NCBI RefSeq assembly: GCF_001468285.1
Contig: NZ_LNSB01000033.1
Coordinates: 1-61,991 of the forward strand
DNA from: Sphingopyxis sp. HIX
GTDB taxonomy: Bacteria > Pseudomonadota > Alphaproteobacteria > Sphingomonadales > Sphingomonadaceae
DNA length: 61,991 nt
Direction: 5' to 3'
Shown here: positions 17,372-30,093 of the stretch, in pieces
How positions within the stretch are numbered: position 1 is the first letter of the stretch
Layout: every line of letters begins with the position of its first letter
Position numbers and translations under genes: made by a program
The notes under the pieces: model-generated
The model's input: only the letters and a program-made list of their open reading frames with translations
Database searches by the model: none
What the model was told of the DNA's origin: nothing

Positions 17372-17885
17372 CGAAAGTCTCGACTTCAAACCGGTTCATA
17401 TCGCGGTCCTGACGATTTCGGACACCCGCGGCCTCGACGACGATCGCTCGGGCGACACGCTCGTCGAACTGCTCACCGGCGCGGGGCATATCCTCGCCGA
17501 CCGCGCGATCATCCGCGACGAAAAGTCGCTGATCGTCTCGCGCCTCCATAACTGGATCGACAATCCCGAAATCGATGTCGTGATCACCACCGGCGGCACT
17601 GGCGTCACCGGCCGCGACGTCACCCCCGAGGCGCTCCACGCGCTCGACGGCAAGGATATTCCGGGCTTCGGCGAACTCTTCCGCTGGCTGAGCTACCAGA
17701 CGATCGGCACCTCGACGATCCAGTCGCGCGCCTGCGCCGTGGTCGCGCGCGGCACCTACATCTTCGCGCTCCCCGGCTCGACCGGCGCGGTGAAGGATGC
17801 GTGGAACGGCATTTTGTCGACCCAGCTGGATTCTCGGCACAAGCCCTGCAACTTCGTCGACCTGATCCCGCGGTTGACCGAGTAG
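17361..17885 (+). CDS. moaB: molybdopterin adenylyltransferase-like protein MoaB
   Basis: Member of the MoaB/Mog family of molybdenum cofactor synthesis, which adenylates molybdopterin before metal insertion; in some bacteria MoaB itself is dispensable. The 174 residues show VLTISDTRGLDDDRSGD (about residue 16), the nucleotide-binding VVITTGGTGVTGRDVTPEA (about 73) and ALPGSTGAVKDAW (about 137). The ATG lies inside the 3' end of the lytic transglycosylase gene. Downstream are palindromic repeats. Other Mo-cofactor genes (moaC, moeA) lie about 25 kb away. Confidence 0.92.
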   Translation: MPIDESLDFKPVHIAVLTISDTRGLDDDRSGDTLVELLTGAGHILADRAIIRDEKSLIVSRLHNWIDNPEIDVVITTGGTGVTGRDVTPEALHALDGKDIPGFGELFRWLSYQTIGTSTIQSRACAVVARGTYIFALPGSTGAVKDAWNGILSTQLDSRHKPCNFVDLIPRLTE

Positions 17886-17896
17886 AACTGCAATAT

Positions 17897-17922
17897 CGTC
17901 ATTCCCGCGAATGCGGGAATCC
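17897..17922. repeat. short dispersed palindrome cgtcattcccgcgaatgcgg
   Basis: Inverted repeat ATTCCCGC-gaat-GCGGGAAT immediately after moaB, of the type seen in many proteobacterial intergenic spaces. It could act as a weak terminator or mRNA 3'-end stabiliser. It is followed 10 bases later by a much longer inverted repeat. Confidence 0.55.
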
Positions 17923-17931
17923 ATCTTATTC

Positions 17932-18001
17932 CTTCTTCGTGCCTTTGCGCCTTTGCGTGAGATTTTCTGATTTCACGCAAAGGCGCAAAGGCACGAAGAA
18001 G
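17932..18001. repeat. perfect 29-bp inverted repeat with 12-nt loop
   Basis: The left arm (17932-17960, starting CTTCTTCGTGCCTTTGCGCC) is exactly complementary to the right arm (17973-18001, ending GGCACGAAGAAG), around the loop gattttctgatt. Each arm contains two copies of CCTTTGCG or its complement. The segment is less G+C-rich than its neighbours. It sits between moaB and the radical SAM gene and would form a very stable hairpin in RNA. Confidence 0.85.
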
Positions 18002-18079
18002 AGAACCGATACCCGCTTCGCGGGAGCAACGATCACAAATGTTCTTCCTTTGTTCCTGTCAAGGCGATACCATTGCAAG

Positions 18080-19168
18080 GTGGAATCGCCCAAAGCCCTA
18101 CCCCCCATCGCCGGCCGCGGTGCGCCGACCAATCTTCGTCCGACCCGCACCGGCTCGCTGGGCCGCGAGGCCGACGGCGACTGGCTCGATGAATCCGAAA
18201 CCGTCGACGGCGCCGCCCCACGCCTGCGCACCACCGTCACCGTCGAGCATCCCAAGACGATCATCTCGCGCAATGCCTCGCCCGACATCGGCTTCGATCG
18301 CTCGATCAACCCCTATCGCGGCTGCGAGCATGGCTGCATCTATTGCTTCGCGCGCCCGACGCACGCCTTCCACGACCTCTCGCCCGGCCTCGATTTCGAG
18401 AGCAGGCTCTTCGCCAAGCCCGACGCGGCGAAGCTGCTCCGCGCCGAACTCGCGAAGCGCAACTACAAGCCCGCACCGCTCGCGATCGGCACCAACACCG
18501 ACGGCTACCAGCCGATCGAGCGCGAATGGGGCATCACCCGCGGCGTGATCGAGGTGCTCGCCGAAACGAAGCACCCGCTCATCGTCACCACCAAGTCCGA
18601 CCGCATCCTGCGCGACATCGACCTGCTCGCGGGGATGGCGAAGGACGGTCTCGTCGGCGTGGCGGTCTCGGTCACCAGCCTCGACCCCGCCATCGCGCGC
18701 ACGCTCGAGCCGCGCGCCCCGCACCCGCGCCGCCGCCTCGCCGCGATCCGGGCGCTGATCGACGCGGGCGTGCCGACGCAGGTCAATATCTCGCCGATCA
18801 TCCCCGCGATCACCGATCACGAGATCGAGGCGATCATGGCGGCGGCCGCCGAGGCTGGCGCGATTCGTGCTTCGTACATCCTGATGCGCCTGCCGTACGA
18901 GGTCGCCCCGCTCTTCCGCGCCTGGCTCGCGGCGCATTATCCCGACCGCGCCGACAAGGTCATGCACATGGTCCAGGACATCCGCGGCGGCCGCGACAAC
19001 GACCCCAATTTCTTCACCCGCATGAAGGGCCACGGCGTCTGGGCCCAGCTCATCCGCACCCGCGTCAAACGCGCCGCGCGCGCGCATGGCCTGGACAAGA
19101 GCTTCCCCCCGATCCGCAGCGACCTCTTCCGCCCGCCCGAGAGGGATGGGCAGATGGAGCTGTTCTAG
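18080..19168 (+). CDS. PA0069-family radical SAM protein
   Basis: Radical SAM enzyme of unknown reaction, related to SplB-like/PA0069 proteins. The 362-residue product has the cluster motif [17 protein letters not shown] (C-x3-C-x2-C, residues about 82-93), preceded by [20 protein letters not shown]. Downstream are [12 protein letters not shown] and [16 protein letters not shown], which fit a TIM-barrel. GTG 18080 is the most plausible start, giving [20 protein letters not shown]; the Shine-Dalgarno is poor and the longer in-frame ORF runs back through the inverted repeat and moaB. Its TAG overlaps the convergent acyl-CoA synthetase stop in the tetranucleotide CTAG. Confidence 0.88.
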   Translation: MESPKALPPIAGRGAPTNLRPTRTGSLGREADGDWLDESETVDGAAPRLRTTVTVEHPKTIISRNASPDIGFDRSINPYRGCEHGCIYCFARPTHAFHDLSPGLDFESRLFAKPDAAKLLRAELAKRNYKPAPLAIGTNTDGYQPIEREWGITRGVIEVLAETKHPLIVTTKSDRILRDIDLLAGMAKDGLVGVAVSVTSLDPAIARTLEPRAPHPRRRLAAIRALIDAGVPTQVNISPIIPAITDHEIEAIMAAAAEAGAIRASYILMRLPYEVAPLFRAWLAAHYPDRADKVMHMVQDIRGGRDNDPNFFTRMKGHGVWAQLIRTRVKRAARAHGLDKSFPPIRSDLFRPPERDGQMELF

Positions 19169-20769
19169 GCCCCCACCAGCGACTTCAGCTTGTAATCCTT
19201 GTAATCGTCGCGGATCTGGCGCTTCAGGATCTTGCCCGTCGCGGTGTGCGGCAATTCGTCGACGAAGACGACCTCGTCGGGCAGCCACCATTTGGCGACC
19301 TTGTCCTTCAAATAATCGACGATGACCGCCTCGCTCGTCTCGGCGCCGGGCTTCTTCACGATCAGCAGGATCGGCCGCTCGTCCCACTTCGGATGATAGA
19401 CGCCGACCGCCGCGGCTTCCTGCACCCCCGGCGCGCCGACCGCGGCATTTTCGAGCTCGATCGACGAAATCCATTCGCCGCCCGACTTGATGACATCCTT
19501 CGCGCGGTCGGTGATCTGCATGACCCCGTCGGGGTGGATCACCGCGACGTCGCCGGTGTCGAACCAGCCGTCGTCGTCGGCCGCATCCTCATCGGCACGG
19601 AAATAGCGCTGGATGATCCACGGCCCGCGGATCTGCAGCCGCCCGCTCGTCTCGCCGTCGCGCGGCAGCAGCGCGCCGTCGTCGTCGACGGTGCGCAGCT
19701 CGACCCCGAAGGGCGGGCAGCCCTGCTTGGCGACATTGTCGACCTTCTCGTCGAAGCTCATCGCGTCCCAGTTCCACGGGCGCTTGCCCATCGTCCCGAT
19801 CGGCGAGGTTTCGGTCATGCCCCAGGCGTGCGCGACCTCGATATCGTCGCGCATGAAGCGCTCGATCATCGCGCGCGGGCACGCCGAGCCGCCGATGATC
19901 ACACGCTTCAGCTTGCCGTAACCGATCCCCGTCGCATCCATATGCGCGAACATCGCGATCCACACCGTCGGCACGCCCGCGCTGTGCGTCACGCCCTCAT
20001 TGTGGATCAGGTCGCAGAGGATCTGCGCATCGTTGCTCGCCGAAAAGACCAGCTTCGCCCCCACCGTCGCCGCGGCGAAGGGAATGCCCCAGCTGTTGGC
20101 GTGGAACATCGGCACGATCGGCAGCACGACGCTGCGGTTCGCCATGTCGAACACGTCGGGCTGGATCTCGGTGATCGCGTGGATGACGTTCGAGCGATGC
20201 TCGTAGATCACCCCCTTGGGATTGCCCGTCGTGCCGCTGGTATAGCAGAGCCCCACCGGATCGCGCTCGTCGAGCGCCACCCACTCGAAACTGCCGTCCT
20301 CGGCGTCGATCAGGTCGCGGTACGAGAGATAGCCGTCCCGCGCGGGCGCATCGAACAGGATAAAATGCTCGACCGTCGGCAATTGATCGCGCAGCCGCTC
20401 GACGATCGGCAGGAACATCGCGTCGAAGAACAGCACCCGGTCCGCGGCATGGTTGATGATGTAGACCAGCTGCTCGTCGAACAATCGCGGGTTCACCGTG
20501 TGCAGCACCCCGCCCATGCCGGCGCTGCCGTACCAGCTGACGAGGTGATGGCCGTGGTTCATCGCCAGCGTCGCGATGCGGTCGCCCTTGGTCAGCCCGA
20601 GCCGTGTCATCGCCGCGGCGAAGCGGCGCGCGTCGCGGCCCACCTCGCCCCAGGTCGACCGCGTCATGCTGCCGTCGGCCCAGCGCGACACGATCTCGCG
20701 CCCCCCATGCTCGCGCGCGGCATGGTCGATCAGGCTGGTGACGAGTAACGGCTGGCCCTGCATTCCCAT
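19165..20769 (-). CDS. acyl-CoA synthetase (AMP-forming)
   Basis: ANL-superfamily ligase that activates a carboxylic acid as acyl-AMP and then forms acyl-CoA. The 534 residues contain the P-loop-like [20 protein letters not shown] (about residue 178), [12 protein letters not shown] (about 322), the hinge [20 protein letters not shown] (about 408) and the C-terminal lysine block [19 protein letters not shown]. Length and sequence style resemble FadD/DmdB-type medium- to long-chain ligases; the true substrate is unknown. ATG 20769 has GAGGA upstream. It lies 60 bases downstream of dnaE on the same strand. Confidence 0.92.
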   Translation of the reverse strand: MGMQGQPLLVTSLIDHAAREHGGREIVSRWADGSMTRSTWGEVGRDARRFAAAMTRLGLTKGDRIATLAMNHGHHLVSWYGSAGMGGVLHTVNPRLFDEQLVYIINHAADRVLFFDAMFLPIVERLRDQLPTVEHFILFDAPARDGYLSYRDLIDAEDGSFEWVALDERDPVGLCYTSGTTGNPKGVIYEHRSNVIHAITEIQPDVFDMANRSVVLPIVPMFHANSWGIPFAAATVGAKLVFSASNDAQILCDLIHNEGVTHSAGVPTVWIAMFAHMDATGIGYGKLKRVIIGGSACPRAMIERFMRDDIEVAHAWGMTETSPIGTMGKRPWNWDAMSFDEKVDNVAKQGCPPFGVELRTVDDDGALLPRDGETSGRLQIRGPWIIQRYFRADEDAADDDGWFDTGDVAVIHPDGVMQITDRAKDVIKSGGEWISSIELENAAVGAPGVQEAAAVGVYHPKWDERPILLIVKKPGAETSEAVIVDYLKDKVAKWWLPDEVVFVDELPHTATGKILKRQIRDDYKDYKLKSLVGA

Positions 20770-20829
20770 TTCGGCATCCTCTTTGTGGTTTTGCCTTGGA
20801 TAAGGCCGAGAATGGCGGGGGCGCAAGCG

Positions 20830-24321
<3,492 letters not shown>

Positions 24322-24460
24322 GGCATGACGCTATCGTGACAAGGGCGATTCGGCCATGCTCAATCGCGCGTGCCGTGTCCCCGAAAATGGCCTTTTCATT
24401 GCATCCGGCCGCAATCCATGCCCCAATCGCCGCCATCGAAGCAGCAAGGGGAAAGTGACC

Positions 24461-25075
24461 ATGAGCAACGGTTCCGCCAGCCTGATCGCACGAGCCAAAG
24501 CAATGATTTTACAGCCTAAAAGCGAGTGGCAGGTCGTCGCGACCGAGCCCGACTCGGCACAGGGCATTTTCATGCGCTACGTCGTTCCCCTCGCCGCCAT
24601 CGGTCCGATCGCCGGCTTCATCGGCATGCAGGTGTTCGGAATCCAGCTCTTCGGGGTCAGCTTCAAGCCCAGCCTGATGGCCGGCCTCACGCAGGCGATC
24701 GTCGGTTATCTGCTCGCGCTCGTCTCGGTGTGGGTGATCACCTTCATCATCGACGCGCTCGCGCCGTCGTTCGGCGGGACATCGGACCGCACGCAGGCGA
24801 TGAAGCTCGCGGCCTATGCCGGGACCGCGGGCTATCTCGGCGGGATCTTCGGCATCGTCCCCGCCATCGCGGCGCTGGGCCTGCTCGCGAGCCTCTACGG
24901 CCTCTACCTGCTCTACCTCGGCGCCACCCCGGTGATGAAGGTGCCGCAGGACCGCGCGGTGGTCTTCGTGCTCATCCTCATCGTCGCGGCGATCGCCGCC
25001 TATTTCGTGATCGGCCTGATCACCGCCGCGATCACCGGACCGATGATGACGCCGCCGGCGGTGACGATCAGCTAG
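24461..25075 (+). CDS. YIP1 family inner-membrane protein
   Basis: A 204-residue integral membrane protein with about five hydrophobic segments and a short N-terminal amphipathic region (SLIARAKAMILQPKSEWQVV). This matches YIP1-domain proteins in proteobacteria, where KAMILxPKxEW is the recognisable start. Function unknown; the eukaryotic relatives act in vesicle traffic, which does not transfer. ATG 24461 has GGGGAAAG upstream. It is divergent from dnaE across a 139-bp region and converges on the glutathione peroxidase gene through a composite palindrome. Confidence 0.8.
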   Translation: MSNGSASLIARAKAMILQPKSEWQVVATEPDSAQGIFMRYVVPLAAIGPIAGFIGMQVFGIQLFGVSFKPSLMAGLTQAIVGYLLALVSVWVITFIIDALAPSFGGTSDRTQAMKLAAYAGTAGYLGGIFGIVPAIAALGLLASLYGLYLLYLGATPVMKVPQDRAVVFVLILIVAAIAAYFVIGLITAAITGPMMTPPAVTIS

Positions 25076-25096
25076 CGGCGACGCTGCGCTCCAAAG

Positions 25097-25253
25097 CCCT
25101 CTCCCCTTCAGGGGAGAGGATAGCGCAGCTTGCTCCGTCAGGAGCTAGCGAAGCTTGGAGAGGGGCTTGGCCCTCGAAGGCTCGGAAACCCCTCTCAACT
25201 CCGGCCAGGCAGCAAGCTGCGAGGCCTGCGTATCTCTCCCCTGAAGGAGAGAG
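25097..25253. repeat. composite REP-like element, family D
   Basis: Between the convergent YIP1-like and glutathione peroxidase genes, the outer blocks ccctctccccttcaggggag and tctcccctgaaggagagaga are inverted copies. Inner blocks gagaggggcttggcc and aacccctctcaactccggcc are also inverted, and gcagcttgctcc and gcagcaagctgcg form a third pair. The whole can fold as nested hairpins of about 157 nt. Confidence 0.7.
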
Positions 25254-25263
25254 AGCAGAAGAG

Positions 25264-25740
25264 CTACCCCAGCAATTCCTCGATCTCTTTGCGCAATTGC
25301 TCGGGTTTCGTCGTCGGCGCGTGGCGCGAGACGGTCTTGCCGTCGCGGTCGACCAGGAATTTGGTGAAATTCCACTTGATCCCGCTGCCGAGCAGCCCGG
25401 TCTTTTCTTTCTTCAGATGCTTGAAGATCGGATCGGCATCGTCGCCATTGACGTCGATCTTCGCCATCAGCGGGAAGGACACGTCATAGGTCAGCGAACA
25501 GAAATTCGCGATTTCCTCGGCATTGCCGGGCTCCTGCGCGCCGAACTGGTTGCAGGGGAAAGCGAGGATTTCCAGCCCGCGATCCTTGTAATCGCGATAC
25601 AGCTCCTCCAGCCCCTCATATTGCGGGGTGAAGCCGCATTTCGACGCGGTGTTGACGATCAGCAGCACCTTGCCCTTGTAATCGGCCAGCGACTGCGTCG
25701 CACCACCCGGCAGTTTCGCCGAAAGATCATAAAGTCCCAT
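25264..25740 (-). CDS. glutathione peroxidase (cysteine type)
   Basis: Thiol peroxidase of the glutathione peroxidase fold reducing H2O2 or lipid hydroperoxides. The 158 residues contain the peroxidatic cysteine in NTASKCGFTPQYEGLE (Cys35, not selenocysteine), the second family block LAFPCNQFGAQEPG and the tryptophan block IKWNFTKFLVDRDG. Bacterial members of this length often use thioredoxin rather than glutathione. ATG 25740 is clear. It lies 30 bases downstream of lolD on the same strand and may share its transcript. Confidence 0.94.
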   Translation of the reverse strand: MGLYDLSAKLPGGATQSLADYKGKVLLIVNTASKCGFTPQYEGLEELYRDYKDRGLEILAFPCNQFGAQEPGNAEEIANFCSLTYDVSFPLMAKIDVNGDDADPIFKHLKKEKTGLLGSGIKWNFTKFLVDRDGKTVSRHAPTTKPEQLRKEIEELLG

Positions 25741-25770
25741 TCCGACCTCCCCTGGTTTCCACCTTCGCCA

Positions 25771-26445
25771 TCATGCCGCCACCCGCCCTTCGTGCAAGCG
25801 CAGCACGCGGTCCATCTTCGCCGCCAGCCGCTCGTTGTGCGTCGCGACCAGCGCCGCCGAGCCATGGTCGCGCACCAGCGACACGAACTGGTCGAACACC
25901 TTGTCCGACGTCGCCTCGTCGAGATTGCCCGTCGGCTCATCGGCGAGCACCAGCAGCGGCCGGTTCGCCAGCGCGCGCGCCACCGCGACGCGCTGCTGCT
26001 CGCCCCCCGACAGCTTGCTCGGCTTGTGGTGCAGCCGCTCGGCGAGCCCCAGCCGCGTCAGCAGTTCCGCCGCACGTTCCTCGGCCTCGGACTGACCCGT
26101 GCCGCGGATCAACTGCGGCAGCACGACATTCTCGACCGCGTTGAAATCGGGCAGCAGATGGTGGAACTGATAGACGAAGCCGATCTTCTCGCGCCGCGTC
26201 GCGGTCCGCGCATCCTGGTCGAAGCGCGTCACATCCTCGCCGTCGATCATGATCTTGCCGCCGAAGCCGCCCTCGAGCAGCCCGACGGCTTGCAGCAGGG
26301 TCGACTTGCCCGATCCCGACGGCCCCAGCAGTGCGACGATCTCGCTCGGGCGCAGCCGCGCGTCGACCCCGCGCAGCACGTCGATCCGCGCCCCGCCCTG
26401 CTCGAAATGCCGGGTCAACCCGACCAGTTGCAGCACGTCATTCAT
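25771..26445 (-). CDS. lolD: lipoprotein-releasing ABC transporter ATPase
   Basis: Cytoplasmic ATPase of the LolCDE system that extracts outer-membrane lipoproteins from the inner membrane. The 224 residues have Walker [15 protein letters not shown], the Q-loop region [18 protein letters not shown], signature [16 protein letters not shown], Walker [14 protein letters not shown] and the H-loop ATHNERLA. The [13 protein letters not shown] and LSGGEQQR spacing is characteristic of LolD/MacB-type ATPases. It overlaps the permease gene by 8 bases. Confidence 0.95.
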   Translation of the reverse strand: MNDVLQLVGLTRHFEQGGARIDVLRGVDARLRPSEIVALLGPSGSGKSTLLQAVGLLEGGFGGKIMIDGEDVTRFDQDARTATRREKIGFVYQFHHLLPDFNAVENVVLPQLIRGTGQSEAEERAAELLTRLGLAERLHHKPSKLSGGEQQRVAVARALANRPLLVLADEPTGNLDEATSDKVFDQFVSLVRDHGSAALVATHNERLAAKMDRVLRLHEGRVAA

Positions 26446-27688
26446 AGCGCAGCACCTGCACGGGATCCGTGTTAGCAGCCTTATAGGCCGGGTAGAGCGT
26501 CGCGAGGAAGCTGAAGACGATGGTCATCACCACCACCACGGCGATCTCGACCGGATTGGGCTTCGACGGCAGCTCGGTCAGGAAGCGCACCGACGGGTCC
26601 CATAGATTCTGCCCCGACAGATATCCGATGCCGTTCAATATGCCCTTGCGGAAATAGAGCGCCACGAAACCGAGGATCAGCCCGACGATCGTCCCCCCGA
26701 CGCCGATCGACACCCCGATCGCGACGAAGATGCGCAGCACCGAATTGCGCGGCGCGCCCATCGTGCGGATGATCGCGATGTCGCGCGTCTTGGCGCGCAC
26801 CAGCATGATCAGCGACGACACGATGTTGAACGCCGCGACCAGGATGATCAGCGACAGGATCACGAACAGCGCGACGCGCTCGACCGACAGCGCCTCGAAC
26901 AGGCTGCTGTTCATCGACCGCCAGTCGGAGACCACCGCCTGCGCCGCCAGTTTCTGCGCCAGCGGGTCGAGTATCTCGCCGACCCGGTCGGCATCCTCGG
27001 TCTCGACCTTGATCAGCCCGATCTGGTCGCCGGTGAGCAGCAGCAATTGCGCATCGGCCATCGGCATGATGATATAAGTCTTGTCGAAGTCGTAGACCCC
27101 GATCTCGAAGATCGCGCCGACGCGGTAGCTGATCTCGCGCGGCACCGTCCCGAACGGCGTCGAGCGCCCCGCGGGGTTGATGATCGTGATCCGCGAGCCG
27201 ACCGTCGCGCCCAGGTTGCGTGCCAGTTCGGAGCCCAGCGCGACCTCGCCCGACCCGTCGGTGAGCCGCGCGAGGCTGCCCTGCAGCACCTCGCCCTTCA
27301 ATATATTGTTGTTGCGGATGTCGGCGACCAGCATGCCGCGCACCGCGACCCCCTCGACCCGGCCGTTGAAGGTGGTCAGCAGCGGCTGTTCGACGATCGG
27401 CGTCGCCTCGGTCACCCCCGGCGTCGCGCGCACTTCCTTCAGCACGTCGCGCCAATTGTCGATGCGCCCGCCGAAACCCTGCACCACCGCATGGCCGTTC
27501 AGCCCGACGATCTTGTCGAACAGCTCGCCGCGCACCCCGTTCACCACGCTCATTACGATGACCAGCGCGGCGACCCCCAGCATCACCGCGGTGAAGCTGA
27601 ACGCCGCGGCGACGAAGATGAAACCCTCGCCGCGATGCGGAAGCAGATAGCGTTTGAAGATGGTGCGCTCGTACGGACGCAAGATCAT
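26438..27688 (-). CDS. lolC: lipoprotein-releasing ABC transporter permease (LolC/LolE)
   Basis: Inner-membrane permease working with LolD. The 416 residues have an N-terminal helix ([20 protein letters not shown]), a large periplasmic domain, and three C-terminal helices, the usual 4-helix LolC/E plan. The conserved cytoplasmic segment [20 protein letters not shown] (about residue 303) is the coupling helix that meets LolD. Only one permease is present, so the transporter may be a homodimer of a LolC/E-type (LolF-like) protein (inference). ATG 27688 is chosen because the frame upstream runs into non-coding sequence. Confidence 0.93.
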   Translation of the reverse strand: MILRPYERTIFKRYLLPHRGEGFIFVAAAFSFTAVMLGVAALVIVMSVVNGVRGELFDKIVGLNGHAVVQGFGGRIDNWRDVLKEVRATPGVTEATPIVEQPLLTTFNGRVEGVAVRGMLVADIRNNNILKGEVLQGSLARLTDGSGEVALGSELARNLGATVGSRITIINPAGRSTPFGTVPREISYRVGAIFEIGVYDFDKTYIIMPMADAQLLLLTGDQIGLIKVETEDADRVGEILDPLAQKLAAQAVVSDWRSMNSSLFEALSVERVALFVILSLIILVAAFNIVSSLIMLVRAKTRDIAIIRTMGAPRNSVLRIFVAIGVSIGVGGTIVGLILGFVALYFRKGILNGIGYLSGQNLWDPSVRFLTELPSKPNPVEIAVVVVMTIVFSFLATLYPAYKAANTDPVQVLRYE

Positions 27689-27852
27689 GAGCGGGTCGGT
27701 CCCTCGGACCGGCGGGAAATCGCGGTCATAGCGCCGCTTTAGGGGCGCGCCCCGGCGCTGGCAATGGCCGCGATGCCCGCGATCCACTTGCGAGCGATTC
27801 GCAAAATCTGTTGCCCATCGGCCACAGGCGCGGGCAAAAGCATCGCATGCTA

Positions 27853-27977
27853 ACCGCCAGAGGGTGACAAGCCGTCCCCGGGGGCCTACCCCAATGACTT
27901 CTGGATCACGCGGCTAAAGGCCCGGTTCCGGGGAGTGTGGACGCTTCGCCTCGTCCACGCAAAAGGGGGATGGCGGT
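27853..27977 (+). ncRNA. candidate structured RNA (unidentified; 6S-like layout possible)
   Basis: Several nested helices can be drawn: ACCGCCA (27853-27859) with TGGCGGT (27971-27977), TCCCC (27875-27879) with GGGGA (27966-27970), an alternative CCCCGGGGGCC (27876-27886) with GGCCCGGTTCCGGGG (27919-27933), and a terminal hairpin GTGTGGACG (27935-27943) with CGTCCACGC (27952-27960). A long rod with an internal bulge recalls 6S RNA, but the usual zapA/5-FCL neighbours are absent and I cannot match a family from memory. Strand is inferred from the downstream hairpin. It could instead be an unusually structured leader or a repeat. Confidence 0.4.
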
Positions 27978-27990
27978 AGTTCGTCACAGG

Positions 27991-28020
27991 CGCCCGGGTC
28001 TCTCCAGAGGCCCGGGCGTT
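27991..28020 (+). terminator. GC-rich hairpin, possible rho-independent terminator
   Basis: CGCCCGGG (27991-27998) and CCCGGGCG (28011-28018) form a perfect 8-bp stem, and the loop can pair further (tct/aga). Only TT-G-T follows, so the U-tract is weak. Its place after the candidate RNA, and before the convergent-reading peptidase stop, fits transcript termination on the plus strand. Confidence 0.45.
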
Positions 28021-28051
28021 GTGATTCGTGGCCCGATTTTGCCGGGAAAAG

Positions 28052-29317
28052 CTATTCGGCGGCTAGGCTCCGACGCGTGCAATCCTGCGCCCTGGACAGT
28101 GCGGTGTTCAGGACGGTGTCCTGCCCGTTCCGCCAGTCCGCGATCCCTTGCTCGACCGGTACATCGGGCATCACCGCGGTCGTGCCGGGCGCGTCGAACC
28201 GATACCGGCGCTGGGCGACCGACACGCGCAAGCCCGAATTCGGAAGCGAAAACCAGCCATTCTCCTGATATCCGTTCGGGTTCGCCCCCGTCGGCAGGCC
28301 AATGAGGATGGCCTCGGTCTCGCGGCGCATGTCGGTGACATTGGTCATCGCGGCCGAAAAGGTGGCGGGGCCCGTCAGCACGAACAGGCAGCCCTCGCGA
28401 TTCAATTGCGACCGCTCCCAGGCCGGATAGACCAGATATTGCCGCCCCGCGGGCAGCGAACCGCCGCCATTTTTCCGGAAATCGACGATCAGCGCGCGGG
28501 CTTTCGCCGTGTCGATCGCGGCCCAGATGGCCGGGCTGTCCGCCGCCAGCGCATGATAGCTCGCGAAATCGAGATGCGCGACGTCGCCGAGCATGCGCAG
28601 CCGAAGACCGCGGGCGGCTTCATAGGCCGCTGGCCGGCCGCCGGGACCGATCGTCACATAACCGGGTCTGTCCGCCGGCGCCTGCGCCGCGAAGCGCCTG
28701 TCGTAGCGCCGCTTGTCCGCGGTCTCGAAGCCGAAAGCCGCCCGGCGCAGGCTGCGCGACACCCCAAGCGCATTCAGGGGCTCGGCCTGCGTCAACAGGC
28801 CCGCGAGCACATGGCGTTCGTGCCAGCGATTCTCGTTGCGCGGCACCAGATCCAGGAGTTTTTCGGTGGCCTTCTCGATCGGGACGTCGTCGATCGCGAC
28901 CAGCTTGTCGCCGAGCATCGCGGCATGCGCCGGAGCCGCCCGCACGACGTAAAAGCCGTCCTCGATCCAGCTCACTTCGAAGGGATAGCGCGCGTAGCGA
29001 TCGGAGACGGCGACGAAGCTGTGCCCGTCCCCGATCGCCGCGGCGATGCGTTGGAGCGCGACGACCATGGCATGATCCTCGACCCGGTCCGCGCGCTTGG
29101 CCTCATCGGCGAGTTGCTCGACCTTGGCCCGCGAGACGAAGTTCCAGGGGTCGCGGTGCTTCGTTTCGATCCCCGCGACGAGCGCATCGACATCCTCGCG
29201 CCATTGCTCGGCAGTGAGATGGGGGATGTCCTTGGCCCAGCAGGCCCCGCCCATCCCCGATGCCGCCAAGAATAATAGGATCGCCCTCGCGAACATGCAT
29301 GGCCTCGCCGTCATCAT
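28052..29317 (-). CDS. exported S41-family peptidase-like protein
   Basis: A 421-residue protein with a signal sequence (FARAILLFLAASGMGGACWA). A helical N-terminal part (LTAEQWREDVDALVAGIETK) is followed by a short PDZ-like segment (GDKLVAIDDVPIEKATEKLL), and then a ClpP/crotonase-like S41 core with ALIVDFRKNGGGS (about residue 275) and VLTGPATFSAAM, where the serine of TFSAA fits the nucleophile. Probably a periplasmic C-terminal-processing or tricorn-like peptidase; substrate unknown. ATG 29317 (or 29314) is used; ATG 29296 would still keep the signal. Its codon use looks less GC-biased than its neighbours. Confidence 0.8.
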   Translation of the reverse strand: MMTARPCMFARAILLFLAASGMGGACWAKDIPHLTAEQWREDVDALVAGIETKHRDPWNFVSRAKVEQLADEAKRADRVEDHAMVVALQRIAAAIGDGHSFVAVSDRYARYPFEVSWIEDGFYVVRAAPAHAAMLGDKLVAIDDVPIEKATEKLLDLVPRNENRWHERHVLAGLLTQAEPLNALGVSRSLRRAAFGFETADKRRYDRRFAAQAPADRPGYVTIGPGGRPAAYEAARGLRLRMLGDVAHLDFASYHALAADSPAIWAAIDTAKARALIVDFRKNGGGSLPAGRQYLVYPAWERSQLNREGCLFVLTGPATFSAAMTNVTDMRRETEAILIGLPTGANPNGYQENGWFSLPNSGLRVSVAQRRYRFDAPGTTAVMPDVPVEQGIADWRNGQDTVLNTALSRAQDCTRRSLAAE

Positions 29318-29387
29318 GATTTTCCAAGGCCGGCCTTCGTTCGCGAAAGGAGGCGCGCTCTGCTCGAACAGGATTGCGCCGGACGCC

Positions 29388-30074
29388 CTACCCCTCGCTC
29401 TCGCTGATATCCTCGAGCATCTCGGTATCGAGCACGCGCACGCGCCCCTGTTCGAGCGAGATGACCCCCGATTCCTCCCAGCTTTTGAGCTGCCGGTTGA
29501 TATGCTCGCGGCTCATCCCCGCAAAATTGCCGAGCTCGGTCTGGCTGAGTTCGACGCGGTGCGACGTATCGGGGCTGTCCTTGCGAATCAGGCGCTTCAA
29601 ATAGCGCGCGAGCCGCGGGCCCGAGGCATAGGCGCGGTCGCTCTCGATCGTCTGGTCGGCGGTGCGCAACCGCCGCGCGAGCTGCTGCATCAGCGACCAG
29701 GCGAATTCGGGGTGGCTGGTGACGAAATCGCGCAGCGCGTTGCGCCCCAGTTGCAGGCCGCCGCCCGCGCTCGTCGCGGTCACCGATGCGGTGCGCTCGC
29801 CGCCGTCGAGCAGCGCGATCTCGCCCAGCACCGCGCCAGGCTCGGCATAGGCAAGCACGATCTCGCGCCCGCCCGCGGTCAGCATCGACACGCGCGCGGT
29901 GCCGCTGGTCAGGATCAGCAGGCTGTCGCCGGGGTCGCCCTGGCAGAGCAGTTCCTTGCCCTTGCCGAATTGAACCTGCACCGCGCGGCCCGCGATGTCG
30001 GCCCAGTCCTGGACCGTCAGGCCGGAGAATATGCTGTCGGGGCCCTGTAGTTCGGCGAGTTTCGCGTGATCCAT
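29388..30074 (-). CDS. Crp/Fnr family transcriptional regulator
   Basis: DNA-binding regulator of 228 residues. The N-terminal cyclic-nucleotide-binding fold has GKGKELLCQGDPGDSLLILT and the phosphate-binding-cassette-like GAVLGEIALLDGGERTASVT. The C-terminal winged helix has LSQTELGNFAGMSREHINRQ as recognition helix-turn-helix. There is no Fnr-type four-cysteine cluster at the N-terminus, so direct oxygen sensing is unlikely. The G-E-I-A-L-x-x-x-x-R-T-A-S pattern is near the cAMP-binding R-S-A. The gene is 19 bases downstream of pyrG. Targets unknown. Confidence 0.92.
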   Translation of the reverse strand: MDHAKLAELQGPDSIFSGLTVQDWADIAGRAVQVQFGKGKELLCQGDPGDSLLILTSGTARVSMLTAGGREIVLAYAEPGAVLGEIALLDGGERTASVTATSAGGGLQLGRNALRDFVTSHPEFAWSLMQQLARRLRTADQTIESDRAYASGPRLARYLKRLIRKDSPDTSHRVELSQTELGNFAGMSREHINRQLKSWEESGVISLEQGRVRVLDTEMLEDISESEG

Positions 30075-30093
30075 AAGCCCCGTTTTCCCCTGT

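Larger units (their letters stand above)
27689..28051. other. 363-bp intergenic region with RNA-like structure
   Basis: No protein gene is supported here. The left part must carry the promoter of the lolC-lolD-peroxidase run (minus strand). The right part contains the candidate structured RNA and a GC-rich hairpin described separately. The flanking genes are both on the minus strand. Confidence 0.6.

Noticed and set aside
17932..18001. CRISPR or insertion-sequence terminus
   Set aside because: Only one inverted pair, no direct repeats at regular spacing, no transposase and no target-site duplication visible.
25771..27688. Complete LolCDE with separate LolC and LolE
   Set aside because: Only one permease gene is present next to lolD; a second copy is not in the window.
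27853..28020. tRNA, tmRNA or SRP RNA
   Set aside because: No cloverleaf or CCA end, no tag-coding frame, and no GGAAGGAAGCAGCC-type SRP loop.
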